Shown here piece after piece: positions 28,313-38,234 of a DNA stretch of 64,000 bases. A program made the position numbers and the translations under genes. Numbering within the stretch: position 1 is the first letter of the stretch; every line of letters begins with the position of its first letter. Source of the stretch: Bacteroidota bacterium. GTDB taxonomy: Bacteria > Bacteroidota > Ignavibacteria > Ignavibacteriales > Ignavibacteriaceae. The stretch spans positions 1 to 64,000 of the forward strand of contig JAJYDC010000008.1 of NCBI GenBank assembly GCA_021777835.1. Reading direction: 5' to 3'. The notes under the pieces are model-generated. The model searched no databases and was not told the origin of the DNA. It saw only the letters and a list, made by a program, of their open reading frames with translations.

Positions 28313-31189
28313 TTACTTATGTAAGTTAGCGTTTGCCTGCTTCATTTGCTGCAATTGCTGAATCTCATTCTTAATACCTCCGGCATTAGGATAATAAGAT
28401 TCTAACCTTTGTAGTATTGCAATTGCTTTGTCATATTCTTTTAAGTTAACGTAGAGTCTCTCAAGAATACTATAAGCATTATATGGTGACTGTAAATCAT
28501 TTTCGCTTACGTCTAGATGCTGCAGTGCTTGTTTTTCAACATCAGCAGCTACAATTCTGTACTTGCTTGTATCACCTGCAGCATAGTATATATTCCCGAT
28601 GTCATATAAGAACCGGTAATCAATATCTATAACTGATGTAGGGATTACCTTGTTCATTTGATCTAAAGTAGCAATACACATGCTGTCATTTTTTGCTACA
28701 TTCAAATAGTAATAAGCGAGACGAAGATATATGTTGCGATAATTCTGGATTAGTCTTGTTTCTGTTTCATCAAAGAAGACAGTTTTATCGTTTACTCCTC
28801 TGAACTTGAATCCCGGCATATAGGTCTTTGAGTATGAGGGATTAAGGTCGAACAAGTCTTTAGCAGTAATCTTAGCATTTACGTCATTTGCACCTACTAA
28901 CTTTTCAGGAACAAGACGGGATGCAAGACCTTCCATATCTAAATAGTTGTCCATTCCGATAAAACAGTCCTGTGAACATGTTGATGCGAAATAGATTGGT
29001 CTATCCCACAGGTTATTCTTTACAATGTCAAGCACTACTTGATCCTGGATTCTTATTGCTTTTACATCACCGAATTGGAGTGTATTGTTCATCATAAAAG
29101 TAATATCGCCATTTTTAATGACTGATGAATCGGTTACGTCAAATTTCTTTATAGCTTCCTTCGATACAGGAATCGATATTTCCTGCGGCTGCCATTGAAT
29201 AGGCTGTAACTGTTTTATTTGATCATCTGTCATCCCGAACTTTACCTTCATTGCTCCATAAGGAGAGTTATTCTTTAATTGAAGGTTATACCAATCAGTG
29301 TTCGCTAAACTTAAACAAACAACTCTAATGTCCTGCCGGACTCCTTCAACATCCTGGAGATACCACAATGGGAATGTATCGTTATCACCGTTAGTGAATA
29401 AAATAGCGTTTGGCTTACAACTTTGGAGTAGATTATAAGAGAAGTCCCAGGGCAGCCAATTACGTGACCGGTCATGTGAAAAATAATTTGTTCTAAACAT
29501 GTTACCCGGGATTAATAATAATCCTAATCCGATACAAGCAAAGACTGCTGTTCTTGCTGTAGATGGATTTTTAATTTTCTCCATTACCAGCGCCGCAATC
29601 TCTCTAATTCCGATTGATATCCATACCGCAAAGACAAAGAAGGCGGCAGGGTAGAAATAGAATCTATCACGTGGCTGGGGCTGCTGCTGATTTTGATAGA
29701 ATGCAATTAGATACCCCATGAAGATAAACAAGATCAGCCAAGCTGACGCCATTTTCCAATCTTTCCTGAAATGGAAATACAATCCCAGAAGACCTATAAA
29801 GAATGGAATACCGTATAGTTGATTCCAATTCACTCCGGCGTCCTGATTAGTCGACACTTTACCGGCAAAGTTCCATAGAAGGTAACGGTTGAACATATGG
29901 TTTAACTGGTAGCGCCATATAAAATCAAGATCACTACTGTAATTTGTGTATATGCCTTGTTGATTAGGCTCTTGCGAAAATCTTCTTTCGAAGATAGGGA
30001 AGTCGCCGTATTGTTCACGACCTAGGTAATACATTAATTTTTTAAAGTTATCCGGAGAGTTTTCATTCATTGGAGTATGCTGGCTCGAACGGATAATTAT
30101 CATTGCATAGGTTGTAAAGCCAAGTAGAGTAAATAAAAGACTAAGTGAAGCAACATGTAGTATTTGCTTATTATTCCTAGCTGTCCAAAATGTAAGGTAG
30201 ATCAATACAGCTAATATTATTACTACAATCAATAAATTTGTCCCTATGTCAGGACCGCCTAATGCAAGTAAAATTGATGGGAATATCTTTACAACACCGG
30301 GGTAGGCAACCGCGAGAACTATTCCGCCTATCATTATAGGTACATAGAATGAATTTCTGTTAAATACCTTTTTCCATGATGCACCCATATATATAGCCGA
30401 AATACCGAGCATTATCCATTTGAATTTAGAATCAAATGCATGAAATTGTTCGGAAGTAGGAGGTATAGTACTTGTTTGTGATGCCCATAAACCAATAGCA
30501 ACAAGAAGCAGTATTCCCATATGGATTAAAAATAAGTAAGCCGATTTTTTGTACATTTCATCATCGGTTACATATTTTCTCATGACAACGACGCTTATGA
30601 AAGTAAGCACTGCAAGTACGCTCATCAAATGCACACCCGTCGAGAGCCCAATTAAATAGGCCATCAAGATGATATATTTCTCGTTTGATTTAACGTCTGC
30701 TTTTTCATACCAGTCCATCATAAGCCAGATAACTAATGAGAATAGCAAAGTACTTACGGCGAAGTAATTAGATTCTACTGCATTAAACCAGAAGGTATCG
30801 CAGAAAGCAAAAGCTAAAGCGCCGGTTGCTGCAGAAAGGTATGTAATTAATGCATCCGGTATATCTTTATAATTCTTTCCTCTATAACTCTCAATTAACT
30901 TCACTGCGCTCAAATATAAAAGCAGCACGGAGAAGGCTCCTGCCAGCACTGATACAGTATTTATTCTGTAGCCTATATTATGCGCAAACGGAATCATAGA
31001 AAAAAATCTTCCGATTATAAGCCAGAGAGGACCGCCCGGAGGATGGGGTACCTGTAACGAATATGAAGCAGCGGATATTTCACCCGGATCCCAAAAAGAT
31101 ACCGAGGGTTGAACCGTAAGGAATAATACGGTAGCCGAAATCAAAAAAACTATGGTTCCGATTAACCTATAGGTGGACTTTAGACTCAT
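28313..31189 (-). CDS. DUF2723 multi-pass membrane protein with C-terminal TPR region
   Basis: From ATG 31189 (AAGG upstream) about 958 residues. Roughly a dozen membrane helices come first; the N-terminal QPSVSFWDPGEISAASYSLQ and PHPPGGPLW blocks are the signature of DUF2723, which databases place near the GT-C glycosyltransferases (mannosyltransferase-like), with an acidic motif in an early loop. A soluble region follows with DNDTFPLWYLQDVEGVR, and the C-terminus shows TPR-like helices. It likely transfers a sugar at the inner membrane to an exported protein or lipid, but donor and acceptor are unknown. An upstream start at 31261 would add an unlikely 24-residue leader. Confidence 0.85.
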   Translation of the reverse strand: MSLKSTYRLIGTIVFLISATVLFLTVQPSVSFWDPGEISAASYSLQVPHPPGGPLWLIIGRFFSMIPFAHNIGYRINTVSVLAGAFSVLLLYLSAVKLIESYRGKNYKDIPDALITYLSAATGALAFAFCDTFWFNAVESNYFAVSTLLFSLVIWLMMDWYEKADVKSNEKYIILMAYLIGLSTGVHLMSVLAVLTFISVVVMRKYVTDDEMYKKSAYLFLIHMGILLLVAIGLWASQTSTIPPTSEQFHAFDSKFKWIMLGISAIYMGASWKKVFNRNSFYVPIMIGGIVLAVAYPGVVKIFPSILLALGGPDIGTNLLIVVIILAVLIYLTFWTARNNKQILHVASLSLLFTLLGFTTYAMIIIRSSQHTPMNENSPDNFKKLMYYLGREQYGDFPIFERRFSQEPNQQGIYTNYSSDLDFIWRYQLNHMFNRYLLWNFAGKVSTNQDAGVNWNQLYGIPFFIGLLGLYFHFRKDWKMASAWLILFIFMGYLIAFYQNQQQPQPRDRFYFYPAAFFVFAVWISIGIREIAALVMEKIKNPSTARTAVFACIGLGLLLIPGNMFRTNYFSHDRSRNWLPWDFSYNLLQSCKPNAILFTNGDNDTFPLWYLQDVEGVRQDIRVVCLSLANTDWYNLQLKNNSPYGAMKVKFGMTDDQIKQLQPIQWQPQEISIPVSKEAIKKFDVTDSSVIKNGDITFMMNNTLQFGDVKAIRIQDQVVLDIVKNNLWDRPIYFASTCSQDCFIGMDNYLDMEGLASRLVPEKLVGANDVNAKITAKDLFDLNPSYSKTYMPGFKFRGVNDKTVFFDETETRLIQNYRNIYLRLAYYYLNVAKNDSMCIATLDQMNKVIPTSVIDIDYRFLYDIGNIYYAAGDTSKYRIVAADVEKQALQHLDVSENDLQSPYNAYSILERLYVNLKEYDKAIAILQRLESYYPNAGGIKNEIQQLQQMKQANANLHK

Positions 31190-31513
31190 AATTTTACCTT
31201 TAATAAGAATAATGTTGTTAAAAGACGGCACTAACTTATTGAATTTAGTTGAATTATTCACTACTTAGTCGAATGATTTTTTTATAAAAATTTTCCCCGA
31301 CTTGTTTCGAATAATTGAAGTCGAAATTTAGACGCAGGAGGTCTCTAGAAGTTGCTTAATTAAAATTAGTGATGAAAGATCGGACGTACTAGTATTAATA
31401 TGCACTTTGGAAATACTGTGCTTCAATGGAAAATTTAACCACTAATATTTTCAAACACACTAATTTGCATTGTATAATGCAAAATGGAAAATGAATTAAA
31501 ATTCAGATATTTG

Positions 31514-32254
31514 TTAAAGAAAATACCAACGAACAAAGAAGATTCCATCTGTTTTAAATGAATGCTGAGACCTTTCGTTATTAGTTGTTTCAGGAGATGA
31601 GGGATTTTGAGGTAAAGATGTATATTTGATATCAGGATTTCCAAAAGAGGTATAATTAAACCCTGCCTCACCACCAAGACTAAAATGTGTAACAGGAAAA
31701 TATTCTGCTCCAAAAGCTACTCCAACTGTCAGATCTGTTTCAAACGTTTCTGTTTTAATTTCAGTGCTTGAATAGTTCGTATACAAGTTGGACATATATT
31801 GATTATCAATTACTGATGAGAAAAAAGTGTAATCTATCCTAGGTCCCAGGTACAAGGCGAAAAACTTTGTTAATGGGGCATGATAGAATATACCGACGCC
31901 AATAACATATGCAGAAGCATCAGAAACAGTAGCTGTTAACCTTGTTCCATAGGCAGTTGAACTTGTAGTGCTAGACGAATTTTTACTATTCATCGTATAC
32001 AGCCCAAACAATGGCTCGATTCTGATAGAATCCATAATCCTTATGGGCAGATAAAACAAAATTGGAGACATATTAGTAACCTCTTCTGTCAGCGTTGAAG
32101 TTTCACCATTATAATAATAAGTAGTGTGACCTATTCTTGCAGGATCGATACTAATTCCTATACCGATCCGGTTATCCGGCTGGGATTGTGCTAATAATTC
32201 AGACGATAATACTAAACTAAATAATATTAAAGTATAAAAAGAAAAGCGCATCAT
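31514..32254 (-). CDS. Outer-membrane beta-barrel protein
   Basis: 246 residues with a signal peptide (MMRFSFYTLILFSLVLSSELLAQ) and alternating aromatic/polar strands ending in the barrel terminus FVRWYFL, which suits BAM-dependent insertion. Mid-size, about 8-strand barrel. The start has AAGGAG seven bases upstream of the ATG. The function is unknown; it is a lone gene upstream of a DUF72 protein on the same strand. Confidence 0.8.
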   Translation of the reverse strand: MMRFSFYTLILFSLVLSSELLAQSQPDNRIGIGISIDPARIGHTTYYYNGETSTLTEEVTNMSPILFYLPIRIMDSIRIEPLFGLYTMNSKNSSSTTSSTAYGTRLTATVSDASAYVIGVGIFYHAPLTKFFALYLGPRIDYTFFSSVIDNQYMSNLYTNYSSTEIKTETFETDLTVGVAFGAEYFPVTHFSLGGEAGFNYTSFGNPDIKYTSLPQNPSSPETTNNERSQHSFKTDGIFFVRWYFL

Positions 32255-32502
32255 AAAAGTTCTCCTTATTAAATTATAATAGTTACATTAAGATAATCAT
32301 ACAAAGGAAGTAATTATCTATCAAGCCATTTAAGGCTCAGTATTTGCATTTCGAGTTTTGGTATTCTCAATTCTTTTCTAATTTCTTTTTGAAACTGAGC
32401 TAATTGCTACGTTAGCATCAAACCGGAAATTATTATTCGGATCATAAATTGGAAGGTGTTTTATAAACAGAACTAGCGTTAGGCTCGTAAATAACCTACG
32501 GT

Positions 32503-33387
32503 TTATTTTGCGCTGATTCTTGATAAACGAGGATATGCTTTTAGTGTTGTTTCAGGAAGTTCTAGCCCAATATTGTTTTTAAGAAAGTGCAGCAGTTCAA
32601 ATGCGTTAGCCACTGCGTTTCCTTTAGGATGATTATTAAAAAAAATAAAAATTCTTTTTATATTTTCCATTATTGGTCTTATCCTTAATCCAATTTGTGC
32701 AAGCTCAGCAGGGGAGTAAAGATAATCGTACCGGGCGTTTTTTTGCTTTTCAGTTTGGTCTTTACCGAAGTTGCTGAGTGAATGTATCCAGGCGTTTTCA
32801 TTTCTGCCGTGTAGCCTTATATAAGAATTTTCACCCGCATTTATCATTTTGAAATCAATTGCCTCACCAAAAATTGGCTGATCGATTGTACATAATGAGC
32901 TGTTGTTCTCTCTTACAAAATTAAAAAATCTATCTAGCATCCATGATTTATGCCTGACTTCTATGAACTTGTGGTATTCTGAAAAGTCGTCAATGATATA
33001 CTTTAGATGATATGCATTTTCTTTGTTCATGATAAATGAATAGGGGAATTGTACTAGTAAGCCGCCAAGTCTCCCTGCATTGTTAAGTACATCAAGCAGA
33101 GCTTTAACTGACTTTATGTTGTCCTTTGAATATTTTCGCACGTGCGTAAAGTCGTTGTGCAGTTTAATTGTAAAAAGGAAGTCCTCCTTGTGCTCAATCT
33201 TTTTTACCCAGCCTTCGGCTATTTTAGGACTGAGATAAGAATAATATGTCGAGTTAGCTTCTACTGCGTTAAAGTAATCCGAGTAATATTCAAACATGTC
33301 GAAGGCGGCTGGATGTGAAGGCGGGTAAAAACTGCCAACCCAATCTTTGTATGACCAGCCGGATGTACCAATGTAAAGTTGCGACAT
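32503..33387 (-). CDS. DUF72 family protein
   Basis: 294 residues, starting IGTSGWSYKDWVGSFYPP, the hallmark of DUF72 (YecE-type TIM barrel), with VEANSTYYSYLSPKIAEGWVKK, FLFTIKLHNDFTH and IRLHGR in the middle and the conserved FFNNHPKGNAVANA near the end. Cytoplasmic TIM-barrel protein of unknown activity. It forms a single-gene unit. Confidence 0.93.
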   Translation of the reverse strand: MSQLYIGTSGWSYKDWVGSFYPPSHPAAFDMFEYYSDYFNAVEANSTYYSYLSPKIAEGWVKKIEHKEDFLFTIKLHNDFTHVRKYSKDNIKSVKALLDVLNNAGRLGGLLVQFPYSFIMNKENAYHLKYIIDDFSEYHKFIEVRHKSWMLDRFFNFVRENNSSLCTIDQPIFGEAIDFKMINAGENSYIRLHGRNENAWIHSLSNFGKDQTEKQKNARYDYLYSPAELAQIGLRIRPIMENIKRIFIFFNNHPKGNAVANAFELLHFLKNNIGLELPETTLKAYPRLSRISAK

Positions 33388-33658
33388 GATTAATTTAGTT
33401 GAAATTTTTGTACAAAGGTAAATCAGGGAGTTTGATAATTCAATTTTTTTTTTACAAATTTTCTTTTTGTTTAACTTGGCGGTTTAACCAATTTAACTTA
33501 AGTTAACCTCTGTAAATTTAATTAGTCGGAATAGATAGGAAATTTTAGTTAATATCTTTATCTCTTACATCGTTAATTTTAGTTGCGACAGAAACTATTT
33601 CTACTAGGGGAAACTATCCAAACATATCTCCTTTTTACAATTTTTTTAGGTAAATAAC

Positions 33659-34438
33659 ATTAAGAATAGTTTATTAATCTTTTTATTTATTGCTTTTCAA
33701 ATCACTAATTTGTTTCCACAACAATTAGCTTTGAATAACCCAAACAAGTTTTTAGATATATATAAAACCAATGAAGCAGATTCTACCAATCTTAAACAAC
33801 TCCATAAGCCCGAAAGTCCTCCGTTTTTATTTGCACAAGAATTTGGTATTAAAGCCGGTATTGGGTTTTCGCATGATTACCAAGTTAATCAAGATAACTA
33901 TTATAAAGATAAATTAAAGCATAATGAACTAATATTTATACTAACATTTAGAGCCAACTATCATTTATTTGAAAATTTATATCTTGCATGGGAACCAGGC
34001 ATAATTGGGAAAAGTGGTAAGATAACTGGCTTGGCACTTGGCTATGATGCAGAGTACAATGATATTTACGCTAATCAGAGTTATAAATTATTGAATATTG
34101 AAAATAGTTTTTTATTAAACTATAATCTATCTACTATAAAAAATATTAAATTAAATATTTACTTCGGACCTGGTATAACTTGGAATGTTTATGATAATGA
34201 GCTATACAGTATTTCTGAATTTACAATTATAAATCCTTACCCGGACCGTTCTTATATTGGTGAAGTAAAGCCGTATTTTAATGATACCGGGACTTATATA
34301 GCGACTGGCATAAATCTAGGGTATAATAAATTTCAATTTGATTTGAGATTTATAAAAGACTATTCTGTCTTTGGAGTTGACGGAATGGGAACTTACAAAT
34401 CAAATATATTTTCTTCCTTAATAGGTTACATATTTTAA
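33659..34438 (+). CDS. Outer-membrane barrel-like protein with apparent ATT start
   Basis: About 260 residues. The frame is open from 33650 and has no ATG, GTG or TTG until TTG 33710. Starting at ATT 33659, with AGG eight bases upstream, the product begins IKNSLLIFLFIAFQITNLFPQQ, a good signal peptide. Starting at TTG 33710 it would lose the signal. The rest is a beta-rich barrel-type protein (GIKAGIGFSHDY, then paired Tyr/Phe strands to FSSLIGYIF). Either a rare ATT start, or an ATG-to-ATT mutation or sequence error. The beta-helix T9SS gene follows 23 bases later. Function unknown. Confidence 0.65.
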   Translation: MKNSLLIFLFIAFQITNLFPQQLALNNPNKFLDIYKTNEADSTNLKQLHKPESPPFLFAQEFGIKAGIGFSHDYQVNQDNYYKDKLKHNELIFILTFRANYHLFENLYLAWEPGIIGKSGKITGLALGYDAEYNDIYANQSYKLLNIENSFLLNYNLSTIKNIKLNIYFGPGITWNVYDNELYSISEFTIINPYPDRSYIGEVKPYFNDTGTYIATGINLGYNKFQFDLRFIKDYSVFGVDGMGTYKSNIFSSLIGYIF

Positions 34439-34461
34439 TTAAATAATTAACAAGGGGAAAA

Positions 34462-36741
34462 ATGAAAAAAATATGTTGGCTAGTGCTGATAATATTTGTT
34501 ATTTCTAATAACATTTTTGCACAGATTATGAATCCGCCAATGATTCCGACAGGAAATAGGGTTGACTGGACTGTTTCGGGTTTGACAATCCAGAGACCTA
34601 CAGCTTATAACTTAATTATTGATGTCACTAAACCACCGTATAATGTTACACCCGGTGGTAGTGCAAGTAGTAACACAGCAGGACTACAGACAGCAATAGT
34701 CGCTGCCAGAAACTATACGGGTTGGAAAGTAATTTACTTTTCACAGCCCGGAACATATAATTTTAATTGAACTATTACTTTTGGAACTGCTGATAATAAT
34801 TTGGTAATAAAAGGTCTGGGTTCAGATAAAGTGATTTTTTTTTTTCAAACAGGCTCAAGTTCAAATAATTGCTTTTCAATTACGGGATATTCTACGGGAA
34901 CAACTACCGCCTTATCTGAAAGTTACGTCAAAGATAGTAATACGTTAACATTATCTAGTTCAAGAAGCGATTTAAATACAAGCGACTGGATTGAACTTCT
35001 TGATATTAGAATGAATGGCTGGAATGAAGGTAGTTGGGCAAAAGTCGGTCAAGTAGTGCAAATAAAAGAAAAAATAAGCAGTACACAATTTCAACTTGTA
35101 GATCCACTATCTATGGACTATCCAACTGGATTTTCGCCTTATATCCAAAAATTTGTTCCTGTGCAAAATATTGGTTTTGAAGATTTCAAAATACAAAGAA
35201 GCACAAATGACGGAGCGGCAAATGCGGGTAGGAACTTTTATTTCAGCCATGCTGTAAACTGCTGGCTTTATGGAATAGAAAGTCATGGTACCGTAACCTG
35301 GCACGTAGATATTTCTGCAAGCTCACATATTTTCATCCATGGGTGCTTTTTTCATCATGCTAATGCTTATGGAAACCCACAGGGCACAGGATATGGCGTG
35401 GTTTGTGAGGATAGATCAACAGATTGCTTGATCGAAAATAATATATTCAATTATTTACGTCATGCTATGCTTGTAGAGTCGTCTGCTAACAGAAATGTAT
35501 ATTCCTTTAACTATGATTATGTCCGAAATTATGACTGGGCTTTCGAACTTCCACCCTGGACATCTGATCCAGTTACAGGACCGTCAGATATTGCAGTTCA
35601 TGGTACTTATGCACACGCCAATTTATTTGAGTCAAATTGTGTTGAATTGGTATATGTTGACGCATCTCACGGAAATAACGGTCCATACAATACTTTTTTT
35701 AGAAATGCAGTATGGAGTGATGAAACTCAATCAAATGGTGGTATTTTTGCTGAAACTACCTTAGGTCCTGTCAATATTGTCGCTAATTTATGCGAAGGAG
35801 CAGATTATCCAAGTTATATGTCAATATTAGATGTATATGGATGGCTTGGAGCAAATCCTTCACAACCAGTGACCCATTATTGGTATTACATGCATCAAAA
35901 TTTCGGAAGTCAAATTATAGCCTATGATGATTCATATTATCTCAATGGGAGGCCTAGCTGGTTAGACGTTAACTCTTTCACATATCCTGCTGAAGGCCCT
36001 GCTTATTGTAGTTGTCCTTTGACAAACAACATTCCTGCTCGCTCAAGAAGTATTGCGGGAGGCAAAGTTACCCTTAGCGGTTTGCCTATACTTTTCCCAC
36101 TATCCGCGGTTTCTATTTCAGGTTCAATTTCATTGCCAATTGGACAAAACGGTACATGGAATGCAAGCTTAACAAATGGTATTCCTCCCTTTAGCTATCA
36201 GTGGTATTATGAATATCCGGGAGGAGTTCAATCGGCTTTGGCTATAAGTCCTAATCTTCTTACAAAAGGTGTTTGGTATACATGTGGTACAAATAGTGCG
36301 ACCTTGACGACAGCATTTTATGCAAGTATCTATTTAAAGTGTATAGTTACTGATGCTCATAATACGGTTGTTACATCAAATCAAATGACTGTTTCCATTG
36401 GTGCTGCAAAAGCAGTTGCAAATCTTTCACCGACGTTTGGTCCTGAGCAACTAAAAGTATTGTCAACTCCTTTGCCGAAATTCTATGAAGTAGATCAAAA
36501 CTATCCTAACCCCTTTAATCCTACTACTGTGATAAATTATCAATTACCTAAAGATGGTTTTGTTTCATTAAAAGTATATGACATAGTTGGAAATGTTGTC
36601 AAGACACTTGAGAATGGCTTCAAGCCAGCTGGTAGCTACACAGCAAATTTTGATGGTTCCAATTTGGCAAGTGGAATGTACTATTACCGTTTAGAAACTA
36701 CTGGTTATGTATCAACTAAGAAAATGATACTGCTAAAATAA
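34462..36741 (+). pseudogene. T9SS-sorted right-handed beta-helix protein gene interrupted by TGA
   Basis: The frame runs MKKICWLVLIIFVISNNIFAQ (signal peptide) to residue 102, meets TGA at 34768-34770, and continues in the same frame to 36741 with no other stop, so a single nonsense change splits a 759-codon gene. The context GTYNFN*TITF fits a Trp (TGG). The long second part has pectate-lyase-like parallel beta-helix repeats (IFIHGCFFHHANAYG; NNIFNYLRHAML), a beta-sandwich region, and the C-terminal sorting domain NYPNPFNPTTVINYQLP ending MYYYRLETTGYVSTKKMILLK. If intact it would be a surface or secreted carbohydrate-binding or -cleaving protein. An alternative is re-initiation at TTG 34801, but that would lack a signal peptide. 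Confidence 0.85.
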
Positions 36742-36763
36742 AAATTCATTTTCAAGATTACTA

Positions 36764-36795
36764 AATAAGAGCCGACTTGAGCGGCTCTTATTTTA
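36764..36795 (+). terminator. Rho-independent terminator of the beta-helix gene
   Basis: AATAAGAGCCG (36764-36774) and CGGCTCTTATT (36782-36792) make an 11-bp stem with a 7-base loop, followed by TTATTT. It lies 23 bases after the stop codon. Confidence 0.85.
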
Positions 36796-37109
36796 TTTCT
36801 AATATCTCTTGTTTTGCTTTATTTTAATAAGTTATCAATATAATTTTTCCTTTGCAAAATTAAGCTAAAGAGAATTCTGAAATATTGTTTTTTGTGCGCC
36901 TACTACATTTTATTTATTTCCTCTTTATTTATTTTTATAAACAAACTTCCGCTTGCGAAATTGTCCCATTTGCAACACCTAATAATCAATATTGAATTAC
37001 TCTGCATTTTATCTTTCATTTATAGTGTTGAAAAAGCATCTTCGATAAAAACACTGGTTTCTAACTCAAATTGGCTACCACATTTGATAAATCAAATTTA
37101 AACTTAAGC

Positions 37110-37224
37110 TTGACATATCGTGCAATAAAGTATAACTTAGAAACGACTCTTTCATTGGAAACTCCCCTTTCCTTTGATATAACAGAGTTAAGCCCGGTGT
37201 CACCCCCATCGCCGGGCTTTTTTA
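37110..37224 (+). ncRNA. Candidate small RNA unit (promoter-like boxes plus terminator)
   Basis: TTGACA (37110-37115), 15 bases, TATAAC (37131-37136), then about 85 bases ending at the GC-rich hairpin and T-run at 37190-37224. No frame of note lies inside. The spacing is shorter than the usual 17, so the promoter is only tentative, but a terminator not attached to any coding gene needs some transcript to end. Confidence 0.25.
37190..37224 (+). terminator. Orphan rho-independent terminator
   Basis: AAGCCCGG (37190-37197) and CCGGGCTT (37212-37219) form an 8-bp GC-rich stem around a 14-base loop, followed by T-rich sequence. It lies about 450 bases after the previous gene, which already has its own terminator. 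Confidence 0.8.
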
Positions 37225-37380
37225 TTTTAAATAGAACATTATATCTTGAATTTATTACAAATCTAATGGTTGAATACCTTAAGAGATTAAGTATTAATGT
37301 GTGGAATAGTCAAAATTGATATTCCTGATTACTGCAGATAATTTAATGGATCAAATTCATACATTTTTCATTATCTTTGA

Positions 37381-38223
37381 ATGGTAAATATCAATATAAT
37401 ATTAATTTTGAGGTCAAATTTGAAAACACTATTAAGCTTGCTTGGGGTCCTATTATTCTTATCGTTTAATATATTTGCTCAGGATAGTCTCGCAGTAAAG
37501 GACACAATTACAACTGCCAGCGGATTAAAATATATCATTATCTCAAAGGGAACAGGCGTAAAAGCTGAAGACGGTAAACAGATTGAGGTAAATTACACCG
37601 GATATCTTACGGACGGAAATATTTTTGATTCCTCAATAAAACGAGGCGTTCCTTTTGACTTTATTTTAGGTGAAGGAAAGGTAATTAGAGGTTGGGACGA
37701 AGGAATTGCTTTAATGCATGTTGGCGATAAATTCAGATTTATTATTCCGCCGCAGCTTGCTTATGGCGAAAGAGGAGCTGGTGGTGTTATTCCGGCAAAC
37801 GCAACTCTAATTTTTGATGTAGACTTATTAAATGTTACAACTCCTAAGCCATCAATAGCAGATACTTTACTCGCAACTATTTTTGAGAACGGTATGGACG
37901 CAGCTGTAAAACAGTATCATACCTTATATGAAACTAAAAAAGACCAATATAATTTTAATGAAGGTGAGCTTAATACTCTTGGATTACGTCTGCTTTCTGC
38001 TAAAATGAATCAGCAGGCAATTGAAATTTTTAAACTTAATACTGAGACTTACTCGACTTCATCAAACGCATTTAATAGCTTAGCTGAATCATATTTCCTT
38101 TCCGGGAATAAAGAATTAGCATTGCAGAATTTTGAAAAAGCAGCTCAGTTAAATCCTAAGAATTCTTATGCTACTATGATGGTGCAAAAATTAAAACCGA
38201 TGGTTCAAGAAAAAAAGAAATAG
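37381..38223 (+). CDS. Exported FKBP-type peptidyl-prolyl isomerase with TPR tail
   Basis: 280 residues. After a hydrophobic leader (LLSLLGVLLFLSFNIFAQ) comes an FKBP domain at about 45-155 (QIEVNYTGYLTDGNIFDSS, GEGKVIRGWDEGIALMHVG, PPQLAYGERGAG and IPANATLIFDVDLLNV), catalysing cis-trans prolyl isomerisation in the periplasm, then a helical TPR-like tail (NSLAESYFLSGNKELALQNFEKAAQLNPKN in part). ATG 37381 is the first start; TTG 37420, with GAGG upstream, would give a cleaner signal peptide. It is followed by mtnA at 12 bases, suggesting one transcript. Confidence 0.93.
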   Translation: MVNINIILILRSNLKTLLSLLGVLLFLSFNIFAQDSLAVKDTITTASGLKYIIISKGTGVKAEDGKQIEVNYTGYLTDGNIFDSSIKRGVPFDFILGEGKVIRGWDEGIALMHVGDKFRFIIPPQLAYGERGAGGVIPANATLIFDVDLLNVTTPKPSIADTLLATIFENGMDAAVKQYHTLYETKKDQYNFNEGELNTLGLRLLSAKMNQQAIEIFKLNTETYSTSSNAFNSLAESYFLSGNKELALQNFEKAAQLNPKNSYATMMVQKLKPMVQEKKK

Positions 38224-38234
38224 TAGAAGGTATA

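Larger units (their letters stand above)
36796..37380. other. Intergenic stretch with possible short RNA
   Basis: About 585 bases without a convincing protein gene: the longest frames read as low-complexity Leu/Ile/Phe strings or run straight through a terminator. The one structured part is a TTGACA-like box at 37110-37115 with TATAAC 15 bases on, ending in the terminator at 37190-37224; see the separate entries. Confidence 0.5.

Noticed and set aside
34768-34770. TGA read as tryptophan across the genome
   Set aside because: TGA ends normal genes here (polB, methyltransferase, TonB receptor), so a genome-wide recoding is excluded.
36892-37319. Two frames in the intergenic stretch
   Set aside because: The first is a low-complexity hydrophobic string without ribosome site; the second runs straight through a terminator hairpin.
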